This document shows positions 7,041-14,693 of a stretch of DNA of 32,761 bases, piece after piece; position 1 is the first letter of the stretch, and each line of letters begins with the position of its first letter. The position numbers and the translations under genes were made by a program. Below the pieces are notes generated by a model. That model was given only the letters and a program-made list of their open reading frames with translations. It did not search any database and had not been told where the DNA came from. Origin of the DNA: Methanosphaera sp. rholeuAM6 (GTDB lineage Archaea; Methanobacteriota; Methanobacteria; Methanobacteriales; Methanobacteriaceae); NCBI GenBank assembly GCA_003266105.1, contig MVAA01000104.1, positions 20,375 to 53,135 of the forward strand, in the 5' to 3' direction.

Positions 7041-8195
7041 ATGAAAATATTATTTATCGGGTCACGATTATTTGATGATGTTGCATGGTATACAAAACAG
7101 TTGGGTATTGAAACAATCATAACGGAATCAAATGAGAATGCTGTTAATTTGGATTTGGCAGATAAACATTATATTGTTCCAAGAGGAATGGAAGAACCAC
7201 TGAACATTGCCATTAAAGAAGATGTTGATGCTGTAATACCATTGATTGGAATAGATCCACCATTGGTTGATGTTGGAAGAATGAAGGATACTCTTGAAGA
7301 GGAAAATGGTATTCCAGTAATTGCGGCAGGATATTCAACTGCATTACTGGCAGCAAACAAGTACGAAACCAAAAAGGAATTATCAAAAAATAATATTAGC
7401 ACTCCATATTTCAACAAATTGGATGAACCTTATGATTTTGATAATATCCAAAAGCAGTTGCCGTTGGTGTTTAAAACTCCTGAAGGTCAGGGAGGTTCTG
7501 GCGTCAAGATAGCATTATCCAAGGAGGATATTGTTGAATTCACATCAGGAAAGGATAATATTTTCACGGAGGAATTTGTTGAAGGAATAGAAATATCTGT
7601 TGAGGTACTTAGATGGAAAGAACAAAGTGTGGCATTGGCACCAATATACAAGGGGGACACTACACTGGAAGGTACTCATCCACTGGCTAAGATTAAACAG
7701 GCCCCATTAAATATAAGGGGTATTGACAACATCAGTCACAATAATGAAATAAGACAGCTGGCAGAAAAACTTGCAGACCTTGTTGGTGTGGAAGGAACAA
7801 TGGATATTGACATATTGCATGATTCAAATTCAAACAATGATTATGTGATAGAATTAAACACAAGACCTAGTGGAACAAGGTACATGACAGCTTCAGCAAC
7901 CAACATATATCCCTTATGTCAACTGGTGGATATGGCTATGGGAAACTGGTCTGCCAAAAAGGTCGAATCTGATATAAAAGAGTATCATGCCTGTGAATTG
8001 CCTGTGGGAGATTTCCCTGAAGATAAAAAGATACCGGAATTCAAAGTATTCTCCGGTGATAATTCATATGTTGTTCATGGACCGCAACACTACCAAAGAG
8101 TAACGATACGAGCCGATTCAAGAGAAAAACTGAATAACATCACATATGATATTGTCAATGATTATGCAACAAGCAATAACATAAACTTCAATTAA
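7041..8195 (+). CDS. ATP-grasp ligase, carbamoyl-phosphate-synthase-like
   Basis: 384 residues. It has an N-terminal pre-ATP-grasp domain, then the ATP-grasp fold: the glycine-rich lid PEGQGGSGVKI (about 152-162), EEFVEGIEISVEVL, and the metal/phosphate motif VIELNTRPSGTRYM. It resembles half a CarB subunit, but genuine full-length carA-carB are at 23318-27627, so this is a different carboxylate-amine or phosphate ligase. ATG at 7041 follows GGGTGG. A CarB-like ATP-grasp gene beside MraY-like and Mur-ligase genes is, to my knowledge, a recurring feature of pseudomurein clusters of Methanobacteriales, so a role in making or activating a wall precursor is a reasonable inference. Substrate unproven. 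A T-rich stretch follows and may end the operon. Confidence 0.78.
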   Translation: MKILFIGSRLFDDVAWYTKQLGIETIITESNENAVNLDLADKHYIVPRGMEEPLNIAIKEDVDAVIPLIGIDPPLVDVGRMKDTLEEENGIPVIAAGYSTALLAANKYETKKELSKNNISTPYFNKLDEPYDFDNIQKQLPLVFKTPEGQGGSGVKIALSKEDIVEFTSGKDNIFTEEFVEGIEISVEVLRWKEQSVALAPIYKGDTTLEGTHPLAKIKQAPLNIRGIDNISHNNEIRQLAEKLADLVGVEGTMDIDILHDSNSNNDYVIELNTRPSGTRYMTASATNIYPLCQLVDMAMGNWSAKKVESDIKEYHACELPVGDFPEDKKIPEFKVFSGDNSYVVHGPQHYQRVTIRADSREKLNNITYDIVNDYATSNNINFN

Positions 8196-8210
8196 CCACC
8201 CATTAAAAAC

Positions 8211-8223
8211 TTTTTTACTTTTT
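8211..8223 (+). terminator. Oligo-T terminator after the ATP-grasp gene
   Basis: T6 then T5 within 13 bases, 15 bases after the stop codon at 8195. Runs of T are the usual archaeal termination signal. No hairpin is needed or seen. Confidence 0.4.
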
Positions 8224-8323
8224 AATTATTCAATTAATCTCAAATAGTTACTTATTTTAATCTTTAATGAGATAAATAAATAATAATGAATTTATAATTT
8301 TTTAACTTTAGGGGGTTAAAAAT

Positions 8324-9406
8324 ATGATTGGTCAAGCAGATGTACTAATCTTTATATTAACAATCATTGTCACAGCACTATTTACTGCAGCTGTAAGACG
8401 TGAACTGTTACTTGCGGACATAAGGGATAATCCAATTATATCCGAACACAGACAAAAAAGTGGAACACCAACAATGGGTGGATTCGGAATGTTAATTGGT
8501 GTTTCATTAATGGCTTTAATAACATTCACTTGGAATTCAGTAAGTTATCTGCAAATAACAGTATTCATGATGTTTGTTGCAGGAATTTTTGGTATGTTTG
8601 ATGATTTACTTGGTTTTAAGGTAAAGGAATACCAGAAAGTTGTAAAAAACAATGGTGATGAACCGGTACAGATTGGTCTGTTGTCATTACAACCTGGTGA
8701 AGAAGCTAGAATTGCATCACCTAAAGCAAAAAAAGATTATGCGGAAATTGTTGAAAAAGAACATAAATTGGAACTGATTGATGAAATACCTATCAAAAGT
8801 GAAACTTCCGAGAAATATAAGTTATTTACCCAATTTATCTTGGCATGTTTCTTAATTGTTCCGGGAGTACTATCAACCAGTGTAAGTGGAATCGAAATTG
8901 GTCTTTTAATGATTCCTTTAGCAATAATGGCTATAATAGGTTCAATCAATGCAGTTAACTTAATTGATGGAATGGATGGCTTGGCTGCAGGAATCATTGC
9001 CATAGCTTCAATTGCCTCAGCATTGTATTGTGGTGTAACAACAGGTTCTGTAGCTTCATTGCCGTTTGTAGTTATTGCAGGAGCAAGTGTTGGATTCTTG
9101 GTTTTAAATCATTATCCTGCAAAGATATTTATGGGAGACACAGGTTCATACGCATTAGGTACGGGTTATATGGTTGCAGCATTATTGGGAGATTCATTAA
9201 TATTTTCCATCATAGCGTTGGCAGTACCTATCGTATCAGTTATTATCAGCTTGTTGCATAGGGCTCATATCATAACGTTACCTGTAGAACCGTTACATCA
9301 TACATTAAACTATCATGGAATGAGTGAACAAAAGATTATCTTATTATATTGGGCAGTAACTTTAATAGTATCCGTTATTGCATTATTCCTTTTCGGAATA
9401 GTATAA
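8324..9406 (+). CDS. MraY-like glycosyl-phosphate transferase (pseudomurein precursor)
   Basis: Polytopic membrane enzyme of the polyprenyl-phosphate sugar-1-phosphate transferase family; it should transfer a UDP-linked precursor to a lipid phosphate. It is closer to bacterial MraY than to WecA/AglH: KSGTPTMGG (residues 45-53), the Asp dyad FDDLLGF (Asp93-Asp94), NLIDGMDGLAAG (212-223), FMGDTGS (269-275) and the MraY-type C-terminal signature PLHHTLNYHGMSE (323-335). The 360-residue length equals MraY, yet residues about 98-165 form an extended charged loop between the Asp dyad and the next membrane helix, longer than in bacterial MraY. ATG at 8324 follows GGGGG. The next gene follows at once, so it opens the wall-ligase operon. 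Confidence 0.9.
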   Translation: MIGQADVLIFILTIIVTALFTAAVRRELLLADIRDNPIISEHRQKSGTPTMGGFGMLIGVSLMALITFTWNSVSYLQITVFMMFVAGIFGMFDDLLGFKVKEYQKVVKNNGDEPVQIGLLSLQPGEEARIASPKAKKDYAEIVEKEHKLELIDEIPIKSETSEKYKLFTQFILACFLIVPGVLSTSVSGIEIGLLMIPLAIMAIIGSINAVNLIDGMDGLAAGIIAIASIASALYCGVTTGSVASLPFVVIAGASVGFLVLNHYPAKIFMGDTGSYALGTGYMVAALLGDSLIFSIIALAVPIVSVIISLLHRAHIITLPVEPLHHTLNYHGMSEQKIILLYWAVTLIVSVIALFLFGIV

Positions 9407-9429
9407 TGAAATATTATTGGGGACAAAAG

Positions 9430-10890
9430 ATGAATATCAGCACGTCTAATCTGGCAAAAGAAATTGAAGGTAAATTATATGGTCCAGACATGGATTTGAA
9501 AGGAAATTTTACCTTCCTTAACACGGCATCAATGAACGATATTGTCATAAGACATTGGATTAATGATAAGGGTATTCAAATTGCCTATGAAAAAGGAGTT
9601 TCCTGTTTAATTACACAGGATGCTAAGGATAATTCCATTCAGACAGCACAGGAATTGGGGCTACCGTTAATAGTTACACATCACATAGAATATGCAACGG
9701 CATATGCCTTAAAGCATTCGGTAAAGGCTTATGCACCAGATGCATTTAAAATGGCAGTAACAGGAACTAATGGTAAATCAACAACAACCCATCTTCTTTT
9801 TACTATTTTTTCTGATTTAAATTATAATACATATACTAATACTGATGCAGAATCAGAGGGTAATACTCTTATAGATCCAAGAGTATCCTATGAACTTGCA
9901 GAATATTACAAATCCAATGGTGAAATTGAGGTTATTTCATTGGAAGTTTCCGAGGTTCAGGGATGGGATGATAAATTAATGGAAAATCATTCATACCAGA
10001 TGATTGATGCATTGGCTACGGACGTATCAGTAATTACTAACGCATCATTTGATCATATGAATCTGGTGGAATCCTTTGATGAGTTGTTGTATGAGATTGA
10101 AGGGGCTGCCAGAGCATTAAACAATCAGAATAAGGAAACCTTGCTTGTTCTCAATTATGATGATGAAAATATAAGAAAAATGAATAATGTTGTCCTGGAA
10201 AATCCTAACGTAACAGTAATGTATTTTGGAAATTATGACAACGAAAAGTTACTTGACATATCATATAAGGAAAATGAAGGAATCTTCTCTGGAAACACGT
10301 TATATATTGAATATGGTGACTTGCCGTTTACTTCATTACATTTTATTCAGGATATCATGGCCGCAATTGCAGTATGCGAATACAAGGGATTGGATAAAGA
10401 TAAGGTAATAAATTCATTGAAGGGATATAAACCATTGGCAAGACGTTTTATTAAATTAAGGGATAATCCTGTAATAATTGATGATTTTGCACATAATCCT
10501 TCAGGAATACAGTTAACAATAGAAAACGGTGCCAAATTAGGAGAAAAGCTCTTTGTTGTTGATGCCATACGAGGTTCACGTGGTGATGACATTAACTGTG
10601 AAATAGCAGAGGCATTGGCCAATACCCTTAAGGACAAGGATGATTATACGCTGCTACTTACCTGCAGTAGAGATGTTGTAAATCATCTAAACACCGTAAC
10701 AGACAATGAATTAAAAGTGTTCACGGAAACCTTGGATGCAAAAGGCATCGAATACACAGTACTTGACACGTTGGAAGAAGCATTGATTAAATCATATGAA
10801 CTGGCAGCAGAAGAAGATGTTATACTGCTGTTGGGTGCACAGGGTATGGATCCCGCAAGCGGAATATTGGCAAAAAATAACATTATATAA
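9430..10890 (+). CDS. Mur-type peptide ligase, first of three (pseudomurein)
   Basis: 486 residues with the three-domain Mur ligase plan. The N-terminal substrate domain covers about 1-105 (MurE/MurF-like), the central ATPase domain has the P-loop AVTGTNGKSTT (Lys116), and VSEVQGWD and NASFDHMN supply later ATP/Mg contacts. The C-terminal domain has the Mur signature DDFAHNPSG. These enzymes add an amino acid or peptide to a UDP-linked precursor with ATP. Pseudomurein peptides contain Glu, Ala and Lys, but which residue this enzyme adds cannot be read from sequence. Two starts are possible: ATG 9406 overlapping the mraY-like stop, and ATG 9430 preceded by GGGGAC; I prefer 9430. Confidence 0.88.
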   Translation: MNISTSNLAKEIEGKLYGPDMDLKGNFTFLNTASMNDIVIRHWINDKGIQIAYEKGVSCLITQDAKDNSIQTAQELGLPLIVTHHIEYATAYALKHSVKAYAPDAFKMAVTGTNGKSTTTHLLFTIFSDLNYNTYTNTDAESEGNTLIDPRVSYELAEYYKSNGEIEVISLEVSEVQGWDDKLMENHSYQMIDALATDVSVITNASFDHMNLVESFDELLYEIEGAARALNNQNKETLLVLNYDDENIRKMNNVVLENPNVTVMYFGNYDNEKLLDISYKENEGIFSGNTLYIEYGDLPFTSLHFIQDIMAAIAVCEYKGLDKDKVINSLKGYKPLARRFIKLRDNPVIIDDFAHNPSGIQLTIENGAKLGEKLFVVDAIRGSRGDDINCEIAEALANTLKDKDDYTLLLTCSRDVVNHLNTVTDNELKVFTETLDAKGIEYTVLDTLEEALIKSYELAAEEDVILLLGAQGMDPASGILAKNNII

Positions 10891-11056
10891 TCCCCAACCC
10901 ATATTTCTTTTCAAGGAAATAATTTTTACTGTTTTTTCATGAAATTATTTTAATAATTTAAAATAGATATTAAATTAGGAATATATTGTAATATTTTAAG
11001 GAATGTTTAAATTATAAGATAATTATTTCATTAATTATGTAGGAGTTGTAATTTTT

Positions 11057-12493
11057 ATGATTAACTCATGTGTAGTGATAGGTGCAGGAAACGCAGGACG
11101 ACCTGTTGCTAGATTATTAAATTATCAGGGAATTGATGTAACAATCACAGATAGACAAAAATACGATGATTTCTCCACAAGACGTCAGGGGATGTTGGAT
11201 GTTCTTAAAAAGGAAGGAATAACACTAGATTTGGGAAATGACAATCCGGATATTTCAAAATATGATTCAATTTTCTTGGCACCAACAATACCTGAATCTG
11301 CCCCGATAAGAAAGGAAGTGGAAAATAATTCATTGACGGTCATAGACAGAACATATGTCAGTAACGCAGTAAATGAAATAATTGACATGCCCAAGATAGG
11401 AATAACAGGATCCTTTGGTAAGACAACTACAACAACAATGGTAACCAACATCTTCCAAACTGCAGGATACAAAGTATATCAGTGTTCATCAATGAAATGG
11501 AATCTTGTAAGCGAAGCAATCGTAGACGACATAGTCAGAGGAGAATATGAGAATTGTGATATAGCAATACTTGAATTACCGCACGGAACATTAGGGTTGC
11601 TGGGAGAAATGGATTTAACAATAGGGGCAATAACAAATCTACATCCGGAACACCTATGCGAATTTGACGGATCAATGCAGAAATACGTTGACAGAAAAGC
11701 ATGCATCCTGCCGGCAAGCCAGACACTAGTGGCAAACGTACAATGTGGAGACTTATTGACATATAAACGTGACGATACAATATACTTCAACTTCGAAGAC
11801 CATCTGGAAAAAGATTTAGACAAATACACTCCTACATACATCGGTTCTTACAAAGACAAATATTCAATAAAAATAATGAAGGACAATCCAATAGAAGACA
11901 CACTTGACCTGGATACAATAGCATACTACAACTACGAAAACCTTACGGCAGCAATAGCAATAAGCATGACCTATGGAATAAGCCTTGACGACATTAAAAG
12001 AGGTATTGACAAGTTTACCGGTGTGGGCGGTAGAATGGAATACCTTGGTAAATTCAATGGTATTGATGCCTACTATGATGCATCATATGGTGACCAGTCA
12101 GTAAGACAGGCACTTGAAGCAATAAAGGATGAAAATCTCATAATACTCTATGGAAATGTGGATTCCACAACGGTAAGAGACAAATCAGAAAGCGGCAGAG
12201 TAATAGGAGACTATGCAAACATGGTAATTGCTTCAGGATATGTTGAAATAACTGACACACTGGATATGAACAGTGCAATAGAACTGCTAAGTGCAATAGA
12301 AAATGACGATGTAATAAAGATGGCAGTATGTACTATGGACGAATCAGCAGAACTTGCAATTAAGTACGCAAAACCGGGAGATATCATAGTTCATCTGGGA
12401 CCGGGAGCATCCAACTCATATCAACAGGTTAAGGATAAGCTGATAAAAGGTTTGGAAGAGGGAAGTAAAAGATATGGAAAAAACAGCAGTTAA
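11057..12493 (+). CDS. Mur-type ligase, second of three, MurD-like with divergent motifs
   Basis: 478 residues. The N-terminus is a Rossmann-like domain (CVVIGAGNAGRPVARLL) as in MurC/MurD. The P-loop is GITGSFGKTTTTT (Lys122), with Ser-Phe instead of the usual Thr-Asn before Gly-Lys. TNLHPEHLCEFDGS matches the Mur His/Glu region. The C-terminal motif reads YYDASYGDQSV where other Mur ligases have D-x-A-H-N-P, so the third-domain active site is altered. C-terminal GDIIVHLGPGAS resembles Mur ligase ends. ATG at 11057 follows GGAG. It sits 166 bases after the first ligase and overlaps the third by 20 bases. Probably still an amide ligase, with a different substrate. Confidence 0.84.
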   Translation: MINSCVVIGAGNAGRPVARLLNYQGIDVTITDRQKYDDFSTRRQGMLDVLKKEGITLDLGNDNPDISKYDSIFLAPTIPESAPIRKEVENNSLTVIDRTYVSNAVNEIIDMPKIGITGSFGKTTTTTMVTNIFQTAGYKVYQCSSMKWNLVSEAIVDDIVRGEYENCDIAILELPHGTLGLLGEMDLTIGAITNLHPEHLCEFDGSMQKYVDRKACILPASQTLVANVQCGDLLTYKRDDTIYFNFEDHLEKDLDKYTPTYIGSYKDKYSIKIMKDNPIEDTLDLDTIAYYNYENLTAAIAISMTYGISLDDIKRGIDKFTGVGGRMEYLGKFNGIDAYYDASYGDQSVRQALEAIKDENLIILYGNVDSTTVRDKSESGRVIGDYANMVIASGYVEITDTLDMNSAIELLSAIENDDVIKMAVCTMDESAELAIKYAKPGDIIVHLGPGASNSYQQVKDKLIKGLEEGSKRYGKNSS

Positions 12494-14036
12494 CTTAAAT
12501 CCTGATGCAACAATAGGAGTAGTGGGTGTTTGTGGTATTAACGGAAATTTAATAGCACGTATACTGGCTGAACACGGATACAAAGTAATAGTAAATGACA
12601 TAGTATCCAAAGAGAAATGTCGTTTCAGGGATGCGTTAAAGGGATATTCATTCTATGAAGAATACTACGGACACTTGCCGGATGAATTCTTTGAAAAAAT
12701 TGATTATATCGTATTGCCCCGCGCATTGGTTGAAAACAATTCGGAAATATACCAAAAGGCACTAAAAGAGAATATTAAACTCCTGCAGGTGGAAGACATA
12801 CTGAACATTTTTGAACCGGCACGTCCTGTAATATGTGTCACGGGGACTAATGGAAAAACAACAACAACCAACATTATCAAGTCCCTAGCATACTACAGTA
12901 ACAAAAAGCCCTGTGAACATAACCTGGAGGGAATGCAGGGGAATGCCGGAGACATACCTGCCTTACAGTCCAGACTAAAAGGTGACCTGAACATACTTGA
13001 AACGGGAACATTCGGCATAAAGGGGTCACTGACAAAACTTGCAAAACCATGTAAACCCGACGTTGGAATAATCACAAATATTACACCTGACCATTTGGAT
13101 GAAAATTCAACATTCCTGGATTATGCCAGAGTAAAAGGGGAATTAATTGCACTGTTAAACAATAAGACATTAATAGCTAACAATGATGATCCGACTGTAA
13201 TGTCATTAATACGTGAATTGAACTATGAAGGCAATTTAATAACATTCGGAATAGAACATAAGTCTATCAGACGGGACACTAAACAATGTATCTGTGGAGA
13301 ACAGATTATTGTCGATGAAATAATAGCCGGTGTAGGAAAATATGAATGCAGCTGTGGAAACAAATACAGAAAACCTGATTATATTGCAGCAGACATTAAT
13401 GATTCTCATAACCGGTTCACGTTAGTTACTCCGTATGGGGAAGAGGTAAGGTTTACTTTACAGATAAACGGTATTCACAACATTTATAATGCCTTAGGTT
13501 CCATAATAGTAGCACATGAAATATTAGACATGTCCTATGACGATATAAAACAGTCACTCATGTCTTTCACAGGTGTAAAGGGTCGCATGGAAAAGATAGG
13601 TAAAATTGCCGACAAACAGGTAATGGTGGATTATGCACATAACCCTGCAGGCATTACCACAGTACTTAAAGAATTAAAAAACCTGTATGATACAGTAGTT
13701 AATGTAATAACAACATCTTCCGAATCAGGGATAACGGGCGACATGGAAATACTGGAAAGGGCTGTTGAATATGCGGATTATGTGGTGCCGGCATCACACA
13801 ATGCATTCATATGTGCAAAAAAAGCATGTGATGAAGGTCAGTTCAGGGATAAAATAGTGTTACCTGAAAACATGCCTGGAGGAGATAAGAAAGGTACTTT
13901 GGGAGCTACCATTGAACAGGTAATGACAGGTTTCAATAAGGCAAAAGGCATTGATGCAGATTTATTGGTGTTAACCGGTGAAGCCGCATTTAAGTTTAAG
14001 GATTATCTGATAGATGAAATAAAAAATTCATCATAA
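12474..14036 (+). CDS. Mur-type ligase, third of three, with MurT-like Cys4 insert
   Basis: 520 residues. The N-terminal domain (about 1-115) has a Rossmann-like VVGVCGINGNLIA start; the ATPase domain has CVTGTNGKTTTT (Lys128) and NITPDHLDEN; the C-terminal domain has VDYAHNPAG. Between strands of the ATPase domain lie four cysteines, Cys272-x-Cys274 and Cys292-x-Cys294, followed by KYRKPDY. This looks like the zinc ribbon of MurT, the catalytic partner of lipid II amidation in Gram-positives, which also ends in a PDY-type motif. A bound Zn is inferred. The start ATG overlaps the preceding ligase by 20 bases with GAGGGA before it, so the two are translationally coupled. The amino acid added is unknown. 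Confidence 0.87.
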   Translation: MEKTAVNLNPDATIGVVGVCGINGNLIARILAEHGYKVIVNDIVSKEKCRFRDALKGYSFYEEYYGHLPDEFFEKIDYIVLPRALVENNSEIYQKALKENIKLLQVEDILNIFEPARPVICVTGTNGKTTTTNIIKSLAYYSNKKPCEHNLEGMQGNAGDIPALQSRLKGDLNILETGTFGIKGSLTKLAKPCKPDVGIITNITPDHLDENSTFLDYARVKGELIALLNNKTLIANNDDPTVMSLIRELNYEGNLITFGIEHKSIRRDTKQCICGEQIIVDEIIAGVGKYECSCGNKYRKPDYIAADINDSHNRFTLVTPYGEEVRFTLQINGIHNIYNALGSIIVAHEILDMSYDDIKQSLMSFTGVKGRMEKIGKIADKQVMVDYAHNPAGITTVLKELKNLYDTVVNVITTSSESGITGDMEILERAVEYADYVVPASHNAFICAKKACDEGQFRDKIVLPENMPGGDKKGTLGATIEQVMTGFNKAKGIDADLLVLTGEAAFKFKDYLIDEIKNSS

Positions 14037-14114
14037 CATAATTGGTGGCAATTCTTTTTAGAATTTGTTAAAATTAAATAGTATAATGATTAAAATATAT
14101 AATAGATATATTTT

Positions 14115-14157
14115 TTGAATTCAAAAATAAAAAATTCAAACCGTATTGAAAGTTCAA
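14115..14157 (+). promoter_or_regulatory. Cluster of TTGAA/TTCAA half-sites
   Basis: Within 43 bases lie the perfect palindrome TTGAATTCAA (14115-14124), TTCAA (14135-14139), TTGAA (14146-14150) and TTCAA (14153-14157). It sits just downstream of an AT-rich TATA-like stretch (14091-14110) and about 50 bases upstream of the TTG start at 14205. Operator function is inferred. Confidence 0.35.
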
Positions 14158-14204
14158 TATTTAGAAAATTAGGACTAAAATTATATTAGATTAGAGGTGA
14201 AAGT

Positions 14205-14678
14205 TTGTTTATTAAAGTTAGAAGAGATACTTTAATCATTTTAATTTTAGCATTTGTTTTAATTTTATCTGGCCGTCTAATGACCTACGTTGGATTTGCA
14301 TCCTCCGAAGCTAATGTAGAAGAGGGTGTTCCAATTGCAGGGGTCATGATAAAAGGAAATGATATAGTTCCTCTCTCTACAATAAAATCAAATGTGGAAG
14401 CTGCAGGTTTTAGGGATGGTAGTTATATCAAAGGAAATACTCTGATAACATCGCAAAGGCAGCTGTTGCTGTCGGATGCTATTAGTAATGCTGAACAATT
14501 GGTGAAGAGGTCAACAATACCCGGAACTTCAATAGCTCCAATTAACGTCGTTGATATTCAGGTAGATTCAAATACTGGTAATGTTGTAGTAAACGTTGTA
14601 GAAGATTTCTCAGTAATTAAAGTGCAAACAACAAATCAGTCAGCGTCTAATTCGGCTGAAGCTAATACAGAAACGTAA
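14205..14678 (+). CDS. Bitopic membrane protein with POTRA-like extracytoplasmic domain
   Basis: 157 residues. Short basic N-terminus (FIKVRRDT), one hydrophobic segment (about 9-30), then an extracytoplasmic region. Residues about 43-145 read like a POTRA fold: GVMIKGNDIVPLSTI, AGFRDGSYIKGN, an amphipathic helix with QLLLSDAI, then VVDIQVDSNTGNVVVNVVED. The order strand-helix-helix-strand-strand and the GN...I and final V-x-V-x-E pattern fit POTRA domains. Topology and domain match the bacterial division proteins FtsQ/DivIB. The C-terminal tail is Ser/Asn/Ala/Thr rich. TTG at 14205 follows GAGGTGA, a perfect Shine-Dalgarno. The exported protein follows after 15 bases. The domain call is by eye only. 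Confidence 0.7.
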   Translation: MFIKVRRDTLIILILAFVLILSGRLMTYVGFASSEANVEEGVPIAGVMIKGNDIVPLSTIKSNVEAAGFRDGSYIKGNTLITSQRQLLLSDAISNAEQLVKRSTIPGTSIAPINVVDIQVDSNTGNVVVNVVEDFSVIKVQTTNQSASNSAEANTET

Positions 14679-14693
14679 TGATTTGGTGGTATT

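Noticed and set aside
10891..11056. Inverted repeat AAATAATTT/AAATTATTT after the first Mur ligase, read as a structured RNA
   Set aside because: Only A/T pairs with a long loop; in DNA this AT-rich it is expected by chance. At most a weak terminator.
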